DNA of 35,435 bases, from the NCBI GenBank assembly GCA_027604005.1, contig JADGJT010000131.1:5459-40893 (forward strand). The letters run 5' to 3'. The notes under the pieces are model-generated. The model had not been told where the DNA came from, made no database searches, and worked only from the letters and a program-made list of their open reading frames with translations. This document shows, in pieces, positions 1 to 10,400 of this stretch (the first letter of the stretch is position 1; each line of letters opens with the position of its first letter). Made by a program: the position numbers and the translations under genes. The stretch comes from Dinochytrium kinnereticum. Its lineage: Eukaryota; Chytridiomycota; Chytridiomycetes; Chytridiales; Chytridiaceae.

Positions 1-52
1 TTCCCCCAGCTCCCTCCACCTCCCTCCAAACAAAATACCCAAAAACACTCAC

Positions 53-2172
53 CCAAACACTCCTCTCAAACCCCTTCATCCCCGCGGCCCCTCCACCAAT
101 CTGCATCGAAAAATGCTCCCTCAACTGCTGCAACAACAGAGCCTGATTGGGCTCGCGGACAACCTCACAGATCGCCATGATGACGGGGATAGAGTCTGGT
201 GAGATTTGAGAACCAGAGGCAATAAAGTCGAGACAGGCGTTGCTGTTCTGAGTGATTCGAAGGATCGAATCGTAGAAACAGGCTTGGGTGAACCAGTGTG
301 TTGGACCATACGTTCTCAGAACCCATCTCCATGCTTGACCAGGGTTTGACTGGTTGAAACAGTTGGTTCGAACCGAGAACGGCAACCCAGCAACCGTCAC
401 ATCCCCCTTCTTTGTCAAAAGTGCATCCCCGACATCCTCCTCCATGATTCCAAACTGCCGAATCAAGAATGAGACCAATATCGCCGAAAAATCAAACTCG
501 CATCCAAACACCTCGCGCAGCACCTCCCTCGCCAGCCGGTTCAGCTCATCCTCTGACACGAAATGTCGTAACACGTTTAAGGCGTTCACGTCGCATCGTC
601 GTAATCCGACTTTGATCACTTTTGGAACAAGGGTGAACCCCCTTGAGAGGTAAAATGTGAGGGTGGAGATCGTGAAGGGAGTGCTGAGGACGCGACGCAT
701 GACGCCAGTATTAACCGAGGAGGTTATTTGGAGGCCATTGGTCTTTAAAAGCGTGTCGAAGAGTTCCGGGCTTATCTCTGAGACTGCATAGGTTAGCTGA
801 TTCAAAAACAAGAAAAAAGATGTGGTTAGCGACTCTGAAGCAGTGAGGGCATTTAAGAAAAGCTTGTGAGGGCATTTAAGAAAAGCGATTGCAGGCAAAT
901 ATGAATAATCAAGGAAACCAGCTATAAAAAGCAAGGACAGAAAAAATAAACTCATTCTGAGTGGTATACGAAGCTTGGTCATCAACCGCTATCGATAGAA
1001 ACATAATAAAAAGAATATAAATGAACGACAGGAAGCATATCGCAGCAAGAAACGACCAAGCCCCTCCCCATTCCTTAAAAAAAAGAAAAAGAAAAAAAAG
1101 AAAGATAAAGAAAGAAAAAATGAACGGAAAAAATCATCTAGCAGGACAGTGAAAAAAAAAAGAAAAGGATAGAGAGTGACAGCGTGGGGAAAGTATATTG
1201 CGCCTTCAGAAAACATGGTAAAGATTTTGGTAAAGGATAAAAAAGAGGCCGCCTCTTCGGAATTAGCCGCAAAATCAGGGTATCAACTGACGAATTCACC
1301 ACAACTAACCCCAAAACCTCCCACACATACCTCAGGAACCCTAGAACTTTCAATGGGCACAAACCCATATGCTCTAATCATCTCCCCCACGATCCGCTCG
1401 TCCCCGGCACTCACAACAACCCTAAACAGCGTCTGGTCATTCCCAAAAAACTCCACCTACACCAACAAAAAGAAAAGAGCGGGGTTTTTTAACAACACCA
1501 CAGCCAACATGATGACTCAAACAGTAACAAAAAACAACAACAAAACAACAGTTACATCATCTCCGTATTTCTCGTACCCGGCTCTAACAATAAACGCATA
1601 GAAACCTGGAGACATAGGTGGGGGGTCTCGGTTCGGGGTGGAGGACATGGAGTGAGGTGCATCATGCATGATCATTTGAATCAAGAATCTAAAATGAACT
1701 TTTTTCAATTCAAACCAGGTTCAACTTGAAGCAAGCAAGCAACACCGACAGGCCCTGTCCACGCATCCACAAAAACAAGGGAAAAGAAAAGAAAAGAAGA
1801 AGAAGAAGAAAAAAAAAAAGGCAAACCTCGGCAACCCCGCGCCCATCCCCCAAAGACATTTCGCAACCTCGGCATCCAGTAAAACCCGACACTGAGTGTA
1901 AGCGTGGTAGATCGCCAGAGGCTTTCCGAAAAGCTGTCTTTTCATTAGAAACCAGCCAACCAGCCAGCCAACCAACAAAAAAAAAAAAAAAAGAAGCAAC
2001 AGCAGCAGCAGCAGCAGAAAGTTACGTTAAGGATCAGCTTGGCAACGGGGTAAGGCGTCGCCAAGGCATTGCGGAAGCTTCGACATGAGGCTGCGAGGCG
2101 GTAAGCGGATGGCAGGGGCAGGTAGCTGAAGATGGCGAAGAGGATGTCGTCGGGGAGGTTGGTCAAGCTCAT
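53..2172 (-). CDS. F-box protein, partial (continues beyond the left edge)
   Basis: Exons, read on the minus strand, are 2172-2026, 1921-1827, 1688-1556, 1456-1331 and 796-53; all junctions keep phase (415 codons so far). The ATG at 2172 opens directly into a canonical F-box (NLPDDILFAIFSYLP, then a CRSFRNAL helix). This motif recruits Skp1 in SCF ubiquitin ligases. The remaining ~360 residues are helical and repetitive in feel (VLLDAEVAKCL, VSAGDERIVGEMIRAYGF, VSEDELNRLAREVL), like the ankyrin-like substrate modules of zoosporic-fungal F-box proteins, but I recognise no named domain. The exon reaching position 53 is followed by a good donor (GTGAGT at 52), so the 3' end lies outside the window. 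The donor after 1827 (GTTTGC) and the acceptor before 1921 (GGAAAG) are weak; the second exon is the least certain. The substrate is unknown. Confidence 0.75.
797..1330 (-). other. 534-nt intron of the F-box gene with an internal tandem repeat
   Basis: This is the longest intron of the F-box gene. It has a clear donor (GTATGT, reading down from 1330) and acceptor (AATCAG ending at 797). It is A-rich on the plus strand, with long A/AAAG runs around 1075-1160. It also contains a 21-nt direct repeat at 843-863 and 866-886. No coding content is evident. Confidence 0.6.
843..886. repeat. Two tandem copies of a 21-nt unit (period 23)
   Basis: Positions 843-863 and 866-886 are identical (core TGAGGGCATTTAAGAAAAGC), separated by two bases. 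They lie inside the long F-box gene intron. This looks like a recent local duplication. Confidence 0.85.
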
Positions 2173-2191
2173 TCAACGTAAATTTTGAGAG
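2173..2191. promoter_or_regulatory. 19-bp interval between divergent start codons (F-box / Pkr1)
   Basis: Only 19 bp separate the ATG of the F-box gene (minus, 2172) from the first in-frame ATG of the Pkr1 gene (plus, 2192). Each promoter and 5' leader must therefore overlap the neighbour's transcribed region. If Pkr1 really starts at the better-context in-frame ATG at 2240 (GCGATGG), the gap is 67 bp. No TATA box is apparent. Confidence 0.5.
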
Positions 2192-2790
2192 ATGCACAAA
2201 CAAGACGTTGCAGAGACGTCTCTGGCGACGGCGACGGCGATGGAGGCAACGGAGGGGGATGCGCTTGCCGCCGCCCCTGCTGCCGAGAAGTTTGGTGGTG
2301 AGCCAACCCTTCCCAACTGTCAAACACCAGCTGTCGCTCATCGACCCCCCCCTTTGGCTGCGGCAGATTCCACAGCGGTTGACTCGAACGAAGCCGTGGA
2401 AGACACGCCCGACCAGCCCCCCACGATCTTGGAAGAAGTGTGGTTATCGATTTTCACACCTGGCATCAATGGACGGGTTGAATTCTTCATGGACATGTGC
2501 TTTTATGCGTTGTTTGTGTCGCTGCTTGCGTTGATGGTTGGGACGAGGTTGAACCCGCATGTGGTGTTTTTGTTTGGGATCTCGGTTTGCTTGTTTGTGT
2601 CGGTCAAATGGTAAGTGGAGGTTCCTTTTTTTTATTTTAGTTTTGTTTGTTCTGAAGGGGGGGGGGTTACTTTTGTGCTGATGTTGTTGTTTTCTGCAGG
2701 TTCTTGCTGGAACTTGCAAAAGTCAAGCAAGCGGAGAAGGACGCAAAGGAGAAAGAAACGGTGACGGAGGAGACCAAAAAGGATCAGTAG
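2192..2790 (+). CDS. PKR1: V-ATPase assembly factor Pkr1-like membrane protein
   Basis: Exons are 2192-2610 and 2700-2790, joined across GTAAGT...CTGCAG inside the Trp codon of the second membrane segment (169 aa). Pkr1 is a small ER protein that helps assemble the V0 sector of the vacuolar H+-ATPase. Family marks are the amphipathic lead-in EEVWLSIFTPGINGRVEFF, a first hydrophobic span (residues ~105-120) and a second one (VVFLFGISVCLFVSVKWFLLEL), followed by a short charged tail (KVKQAEKDAKEKE). The roughly 85-residue N-terminal extension is Ala/Glu/Pro-rich and longer than in yeast Pkr1 (about 120 aa in total). An alternative in-frame ATG at 2240 would give 153 aa. Divergent from the F-box gene. 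Confidence 0.85.
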
Positions 2791-3813
2791 ACGGTCGCAT
2801 TACAACCCCCCACCTTACACCGCCTTTTCACCCCATCTTTTTATTTATTTCTGTCATCCGTGCATCAAGAACAAGGACAATACAATACTGGGGATCAACC
2901 TTGCCCACCTCACCACCGTCTTTTCTTTTCCATATTTCATTCTTAATTGTGACGAGTCTTTTATTGGAAGTCTTGCGAGTGGGCTGTGGCATAACGACCA
3001 GGAGGGACGGGGTGTTGGTTTCTTTGATGGTGATGGTACGGGCTCCTTTTTTTCTGCAGGCTCTAGCTGGAACTTGGAAAAGGTTAAACAGTATTCCGAA
3101 AAAGACCCAAAGGAGAAAGAAACCTAACATAACCAGACTCAACAATGACCCGACACCGTTCACCCTCCCTCCGAAAAACAAGAAGCCAGAAAGCGCTCGT
3201 CCCCTGCTCCCTACACTCGCTAAACACTCCCAAAGCCTACGTGTTTGATTTCAGGTGTGTGGACTAATGAGGAGGAGAAGGAGGAGGAGCATGGGTTTGT
3301 GCTTTGAGGAAAGGTTGAACCTCCTGGCTTCACCTCATTTTATATTTTTGAATGGGGGGAGAAGGCGGTCTGTGGTTTCGTGTATACGGGCTTGAATGAA
3401 GTCTCGGCCATCCCATTGAGCCTCTCCCTTACCCACGCCAACCCGCGATCCAACAAGAAGGGAAAAAAAAACAACAAAAATAAAACTTCCAGGTCGTGAA
3501 TAAGGCGGTGAGGTTTGACTCTTTGCGAAAAAATAATCAGCAAGAAAAAAAAGCAGATAAAGCAACCTCTCTCACCGAGAGGATTCTTTTTTTATTTGAA
3601 TTTATTCACCTTCACCATTTGCTCACAACACAATACCCGTCTCCAAAGCGAGAAAAGGAAAAAAACGAACGACAGAAAAAAGAGGCAATCAAATCTAGAT
3701 ACTAAGTTTCTTCTCCTGCCCTCTCTTCTCTTCACCTTCATAAAGGAAAAGAAGAAAAAAAACAAGCAAAAAAACAATAACAAACACCCCTGCTATTTGT
3801 CCCTAACCCAAAC
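2791..3813. other. Spacer between Pkr1 and the ARL13-like gene
   Basis: This is about 1 kb between two gene ends (Pkr1 plus, ARL13-like minus, convergent). Apart from the eroded Pkr1 exon copy at 3051-3125 I see only A- and T-rich simple sequence, notably 3465-3780. It should hold both 3' UTRs. No convincing poly(A) signal stands out. Confidence 0.5.
3051..3125 (+). pseudogene. Eroded duplicate of the last Pkr1 exon
   Basis: Sequence at 3051-3125 aligns with 2691-2760, the intron end plus last exon of Pkr1. It shares the acceptor TTTCTGCAGG, then CT.GCTGGAACTTG.AAAAG, and the tail AAAGGAGAAAGAAAC. Several substitutions and small insertions disrupt the frame. It lies ~260 bp downstream of the Pkr1 stop in the same orientation, so a partial tandem duplication followed by decay is the simplest reading. 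Confidence 0.7.
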
Positions 3814-6069
3814 CTACACGACCAAAGAATCAACCCTACCAACCATCCCCCCACCCCTCTTCACCTCCACCCCCCCATCCCGAACATCAACCGCCGAATC
3901 CCCAACCTCCACAACCCCCAACGGCTGAATCCTCGGCAACTTGGGTCTCGAAAGCAGCACTCCAGTACCAAGAGAAGACGAAGAAGAGGAGGGGGAAGGA
4001 TCGATGGTGCAAAGCTTCAAGCTCTCCCTCGAACCCGAGACGGGTGCGTCGCTTTTGTTCGTGATGAGGGGTGGGTTGGGGTGAGGGGGTTGGGGTCGTG
4101 GAGTCATTAAGGTAGTGAGGGGTGGAGGAGGGGTGGTGCTGCTGTGATTGGGTTGTTGGGTGGATTTTTGGGTGGACACTGGCCCTGACGAGCCAGGAAG
4201 AGGTTGAGACTTGACCTCCTCTGCGCTATCCCTATTTTCCTTCACAACAACTTGGTCCTGCTCGCGGTCTCGGCGGTACCTCTCCCCTCCCTGCCCCTTC
4301 TTATCCTCCCCGTCACTCCCATTTCCGACCGCCGCCGGTTGACTCGTGAGACCCTGCTCACGTTCTTGACGGTACCTCTCAACCCGCTCCCTCTTTTCCG
4401 CACGCTCCCGGTCCCACTCCTCTTGCTGCCTTGCGGTGTCTTGGATGACTTTTTGGAGAAGGGTTGGCGCGGATCGTTTGATCGAGTTTATGAGCCAGGT
4501 GAGGCCTTTTGGAGGCGCACCGAATAATAATGCGTGTTGAAAGATGGAGATATGGTTAGGGTTTAGTTGGTGAAGGTTGGTTTGAGGTTAACGAGCAATT
4601 GGGGGGAGGGGGTGAGGGTTAGGAGGATGGAAGGTTGGTACTTGGGGGTGGGATGAAAAAAGAAGAAAAAAGGTTGAAAGCAAGGAAAGACGAAGAAGAA
4701 GAATGTAAAGATGATTACCCTGCTGAAGCGGCCTGTTCCGTTTCTTATGAGGGGTGGGCAAGAGACACGTCGGGACGATGCGAACATTGTCACCAAGGTT
4801 TAGGAACCCCAAGGCCTTCATGATATCATCCGTGGAAGCGGTGTTGGGAAGATCTTGCTTGTTCGCGAGGCTTTCCAAGAAGAGAAAAAACGCGAGGAGG
4901 GATAAGCGGGGGAGGGGTTGGAAAGAGAAAGAATCAAAACGAAATAGAGAAGGGAGGGGTTTCCTCTTATTAGCCTTCTTCTCTTTTCTTGAGGGGGAGG
5001 GAAGAAGGAGGTCTCACATCAGAAAGGGCTTCCCCCACATTCGCTGATCATCAAAGACGGTTCCAAAGGCCTCGGCCGCCTCTTTAAGCCTAGAGGTGTC
5101 GGAGGCGTCAATCACGTAGATGCATGCGTGGATCTGAGAGATAATAGAAGGAGTAGATTGATGTTAGTGGATGTGAATCTGAGGAATACATTGATTGTGA
5201 ATGGACGTGAATAACTCTGAAAGGATGTGAATGGTAGGAAGAAACAAATGTAAAAAGGATACGCCGGAAGATGCTCAAAAATAGATGTAAAAGGATGACT
5301 CGCTTCGCTCGGCAGAAAAAATGCTGAAAAGTGAATTGATGCTTGCTTCGCTCGCCAAAAGAATAGAAGAGCATACAGAGGATGATGTAAAGAGGATAAA
5401 TAGAAAGATAATAATATAAAGAGGATAATAGAGAGGATGGCTCGCTTCGCTCTCCAGAAGATAGCTCGCTAGCACTTGCAACGGCCCTCTCTGTCGCTTC
5501 GCTTGGATTCCTCGCTGTCGGCTCGATATCAAAAGACTCACCTCTGCCAGATAATTCCTCCAAATGTTCCTGATCCTGGCCTCCCCGCCCAGATCGAAAA
5601 AGACGAGCCTTGTCCTTGAGAACCAAGGACGACGCATCCAGAGCTCAGAGGTGGCAAACCCCCAGCCGGTCTTTTGAGGCATTCCGAGGTCTAGCATGAA
5701 CATGGATAGAGACCAGACCAAGAAGAAGGGGGTCAGAAGAGAAGGGAGGGAGGGAGTGAGAAATATGGAAGAAAGAATAGAGAAAGAGAAAAAAGGAGAA
5801 AGACGGTGAGAAGGAAGGAGATGAAGGTTACTTTTCAGGGTTAGCCTGAGCAGGGCGGATGACTTGCCGGCATTGTCGATGCCAAACAGCCCGATGGTGT
5901 AGGAGTTGGCGGAAGAGGGTGGGGAGGGATTTGGGGAGGAGGAGGGCGAGGGATGGACGGTGTTGCTGCTCCGTCTCCTCCGTCGCCGTCTTGCGCTTGC
6001 CCCCATCCGCAGACAGCCTCGTCGCTCCTCGTCACCGCCAGCGCCCGCAGACTTGTCAGGCAGAACCAT
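3814..6069 (-). CDS. ARL13B: ARL13B-like ciliary small GTPase
   Basis: Exons (minus strand) are 6069-5832, 5690-5542, 5133-5018, 4870-4719 and 4505-3814; all phases agree (448 aa). ARL13B is an Arf-family GTPase of the ciliary membrane that regulates axoneme structure and acts as exchange factor for ARL3. Seen here: P-loop GIDNAGKSS (~residues 63-71), switch-I PQKTGWGF, the diagnostic ARL13 switch II DLGGEARIRNIWRNYLAE, the strand IYVIDASD, NKQD specificity box, and a GLTWLI helix. A charged coiled-coil-like stretch follows (QQEEWDRERAEKRERVERY), then a long Pro/Ser-rich tail, matching the ARL13B layout. The N terminus carries a seven-arginine run (near residues 27-33) and one Cys (RRGCLR) rather than the usual paired palmitoylated cysteines. 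PRIQP in the tail resembles the RVxP ciliary targeting motif. The gene suggests a flagellated cell. Confidence 0.88.
5134..5541 (-). repeat. Repeat-rich 408-nt intron of the ARL13-like gene
   Basis: The intron has a good donor (GTGAGT) and acceptor (CTCTCAG). The core CGCTTCGCT occurs at about 5301, 5346, 5443 and 5495 (the second copy begins TGCTTCGCT). It is embedded in AGAGGATA and GGATGTGAAT-like short repeats. The core contains GCTTCGC, whose complement is GCGAAGC, so copies could pair imperfectly. No coding content. Confidence 0.6.
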
Positions 6070-7479
6070 TTATTTTGACAATTTCTTGCTCGTGTTTTCG
6101 TCAAATCGTCGTCCTCACCACCACCTGCTGGTCGACCGCGAAACTGCCGCCCGAGCGGTCCACAATGTGCTGCCCGCTGGCTGGAGGAGAGCAGCGACCT
6201 GCTGGACATCTACGTCTCGATGCCCCTCCGAAGTTGCTCCGAGGCCGACAGATGGCGTGTCACCCCTGAAGCGTGCGTGGTTTGGCGCTGATTGACCCAC
6301 AGGGCAGCAAGTTCCGGAGCGCATGTATCCAGAGTTAACGCCGCAGAAGCCTCCGTCGGGCAATAACAGACTCAATAATATGCGTGTTTTGACCACCCAC
6401 CCTTCTTAAATAAGAAAGGCGCGCGTCTGATTCCTGACTTTCTGGAAACCGGAATTCTGATGGAGCCGAAACCGTTTCCGCCGACTCTCAAGCCGGTGGA
6501 ATCCACGCCCGCCGCGCGGCAAAATCGTCCGGTTGAAGCGAGGAATGAGCCCGGAAGTTGACCCCTGTTCTTTGGGAGAATCGTCTTGTGATTGAAAACG
6601 CAACGTACCCCAAAGCCGCGGAACGCTGTCGTCCAAAAGAGATAACCGATAGTTGGTTCCTTGCACTCTCTTTGTGAAGTTGTCGGCTGAAGCGTCGGGC
6701 CAGCCGTGGCTGTTAGATGCTGCGTTGAATTCCTCCCCAAAATGTCGTCGTCGCGATGGGCGGAACGATGTGGTAAACCAGGAAAACGCGGCATTCCAAC
6801 CCGAGGATGCGGAAAACTGCCCCAGAGAGAGATTCCGGATCCTCTTCTGCCAACCGCAGCCCTTCCACGTCGAGAACCACACGCTTACGAGACGCCAATG
6901 AATGCGTCCGAATCAATACTTTACTATGCGGACGTTAACAACGGTGGGCCAGATGATGCCCAGTAGCAGGTGAATACACCCATGCCACCAACAGGTGGAG
7001 GGATCTGATCAGCTCGATCACCGACAGGACTCTATTTGGGACTCTGATGCACGCCATGGTTGGAACGCGTCCAGGTATCGCATGAGCTGCTGTGGGGAGG
7101 GAGGGAATGTCAAGCAGATTTCAGGAGAAACCTCATCCCTCCCGCATGGGCACTGGGAGGCTGCCAGGAGGACGTGTGGATAACTGCAGAAAACAAAGGA
7201 CCTGGGCATCAAATGCAAAAGGCCGCTTGAGACATGCCTAACACCCAAAGCGACTGTACGGAGGTCCCGGCGCGATCGCCCCCAGAACAGTAGACCCCAC
7301 GATCGCATCCCCCCGCAGCTTGGTGTGCATGAAGGATCATCGCCTCAGCTGAAGCGCCAGGGGAGACGCGCGGTGCGCAGGGGCCCCTCCATCCGTCAGG
7401 GGGCGGGCGGAGGACGTTGGCAGCAGCACTGGCGAATTTCAACTTTTCTCTTTTTTCCTTTGATTCAATCGAGACAGCC
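6070..7479. other. 1.4-kb divergent spacer without a recognised gene
   Basis: This lies between the ATGs of the ARL13-like gene (minus) and the PPR gene (plus) and must contain both promoters. Unlike the other spacers it lacks homopolymer runs and has balanced composition around 6250-7200. One 150-codon open stretch on the minus strand (6406-6882) has no ATG start and no family resemblance I know. It may be decayed coding or transposon sequence; I cannot assign it. Confidence 0.4.
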
Positions 7480-10400
7480 ATGCAGCAGCACCGACTGCAG
7501 CTGCTCGCCAGGGCGAGGGCGTCGTCCTCACGCCTCAGCGGCCTCCTCTCATCACCCGTCTCCGCATCCGCCTGCGTCTCCTCATCGCCCTCCCCGTCCT
7601 TAGCGCTGTCGCCATCCTCATCCCCGACACCCTCTCGATTCGCACGCCTGCCCTGCATCCCGCTGCGCCATTCACAGCGCTTCTCCTCCTCGTCTCCCTC
7701 CTCCTCTGCCCTCCTGCGGCACCGCTTGATCATTCCCTCTCCTCCCCACAACCATCGCCTCCTCTCCTCCCTCGCACCCGACACCCCATCCACACCAAGA
7801 CGACGACCACAACCTCCTTCAAGCTCCAACGACGACGACGACTGCTCCGCTGCTCTCGCCCGCTTCAAGGACAGATGCGCAAAACATCCTTCTCCCGCAG
7901 ACTGGGACGCCGCCTCGTACACCCCCCTTATCACCACCCTCCTCCGCTCTCACCGCCGTCGCCACAACAACACGAGAAGCGTCCTTGCCGACATTGACAG
8001 CGTCATGGACCACATGCGCTCCATGAACGTTCAGCTGGACGAGTCCCTCCACGCGCCTCTCATCTGCGCCTACTCGGACGAGGACGAGGCCATCGTCTAT
8101 CTCTCCACCCTCGCCAACCTCCGCATCACCCGTGAGAGACGACAACAAGAACAACAGCAAGATCCTCCTCAACGCCAACCCGACCAAGGTGGAAGGCTCC
8201 CCCCGCGTCCCCGCTCCCTCGTCAAAGATCTCGAGTGGGACCTCAACCGCCTGACGACCACCTCCGCCAGCTACATGACCCGCGCGCAAGACCTCTTCAC
8301 AAAGGGCCTCTCTGCCGACATTGATTTTGACGCGACGGTCCACCACGCCATCCTCTCCTTCTTTGCCCGGCGCGGCAACACTGATATGGCCGAGAAACAT
8401 CTCACCCTCATGGCCGAGAACGACGAGCCCCCCACCCCAGAGACCCACGCCCTCATGATCCGCGCCGCCGGAGTCGCCGGCGATAAGGGAGCCGCTGGGC
8501 TCTGGTTTGACAAGTACCGTCAGAGCAGCCTGGCGACCAGCGTTGAGCCTTACAATGCGGTCATTCAGGCGCTGGTGCTATGCGGGGATGTCGAGCAGGC
8601 CATCTACGTCATGTCTGATATCATGCCGCAGGATTCCTTGACGTTCTCGACGGACACGCTCCAGGCTTTCCTCGAGGCGTTGCTGATGAAGGGGCTCTTT
8701 GAGGAGGTTGAGAGGTGGGTTTCGCATGTCAGGGGGGATGCGTCTGGACAGTTCCCAAAGATTGGTCGAGGGGTTCTTGAGGTTGCGTTCTGCGCTGCGG
8801 CATTTAGGAGGGACGTTGATGGGGCGTTTGAGATGCTTGACCTCTTGCTGGCAATGCCCGGTGGTCTGTCGTCTGGTGGAGTGTTTGCGGGGGCCCTTAG
8901 TGACGTTGGAATCACGGCCTTGTCTCTGAAAGACGTCAAAAGAGCCCAGAGGGCATTTGACGCCCTCTGCGACCTCGGCCCCCACACCCGTGGAGACGCT
9001 GACCCGGCCTTCCTCATCTCCCTCATTGACCACTACGGGTCCTCCAACAACCTCCCTGAGATGCTCGCCATGCTTCGTCGTGCCAAGACGATGCCGCTCT
9101 CTCGCTTTTCTCTGGAGGTTGCGGTGGCCAGGGCGTTTGGGTACATGAAGGATGATGTAAAGACTATGATTGAGACTTTCGTCGCGGTGTTGGGGGCGGG
9201 GGAGATTGGGGATGGGAATCGGGCGGCAAGGTTTGCGGTGTTGAGGGCTTTCGAGGCTGGAGCGAAAGGGGAGGGTGGCATGGCGGGGGCTGTTTCGGGG
9301 TTGACGGTTGAGCATTTTTATGTGGTGTTTGATGCTTGTTTTGCTTATCCGCAAGGTATGGTTACTTTTGCCTTTACTTTTTTTGTTTTGTTGTTCTCCC
9401 TCACTTTTTTGTCATTTTTTTCTTCTTTTCTTTTATGATTATGGGGGCGGGGTACTTTCTTTTTCTTTACGTTTTCACCTTTGTTTTCCCTTCCCCGTTG
9501 CTTGTTCTTCTTTTTTTTTTTGAAGTTTTTTCCCCTTTTCTCCGATGCCTTTTGATTTTTTGATGTCTTTTTTTTTTCCGAGAGGGAGAGGTGTTTTATC
9601 TCCTGGTTCTACTGCCGCTTTTAATTTTTATTTATGGGGTTATTCTTTTTTATTTTTGTTTTCTTCCATCACTTTCTTATGACTGGTGTTTGCTTTTGTT
9701 TGTTTTCTCTTTTTTTTCCCCCAGTGAAATACCCTTTATTGTTTTTATGCTATCGCTTCCTTTTTTTTTTGTATGTTTTTTAGTTTCACTGTGTTCTGTG
9801 ACGTTTTATAGTGGTTTTCGTTCAACCACCTCTCACCCCTTTTAATCATTTTCTCAACATACAAATCCAAGGTCTTCATTTACACCACCCTCACTTACTA
9901 ACCATTGCCTTTTCTTTTCCACACCCACCCTACCCTAACAAACCAAAAGGCAAAAATCTCGTCCGCGAAATGGCCCGCACCCGGGTTCAGACCGCGCTCA
10001 CCGACCTCGAAGCCCGCGGTCTAACGGTGCCCCTCGACCTCTTCCACCGGGTCCTTAACCACTTCCAAACCATCGCCAAGGACTCGACCGGCGCGTCGGA
10101 CTGGATCGCGACGATGCGTAAGAAGGGAGTTGTGACGGGTCCGATCTTGAAAGGCGAGCGTTTGAGCTTTGAGGATTTTGAGTCGCGGTCCAAGGCCGTC
10201 GTTTTGGCTTGCCAGGAGCAACGTCATGAGGATGCCATGGGGGTTTGGAGGGAGCTTGCCAGTGTTGGGCTCTTGCCAAATCGGTTTGCGGTCCTGACTT
10301 TGGTTACTGAGCTTGCGAAATGTGGGCTTGGGAGGGAGGTTGATGAGGTTTTGAGTGGGGTGCTTGGGGAGGGAGAGAGGAGGGTGAAGGTTTCGAGGAG

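Noticed and set aside
350..375. GGTTCGAACC, a possible tRNA B box (also near 25905)
   Set aside because: Both lie in coding exons, are palindromic by chance, and have no A box or cloverleaf around them.
6406..6882. 150-codon open stretch on the minus strand
   Set aside because: It begins at GTG with no in-frame ATG, and no motif or splice context ties it to a gene; kept only as part of the spacer description.
9361..9845. Several hydrophobic open frames
   Set aside because: They come from T-runs inside the PPR intron; the splice borders and phases explain the region.
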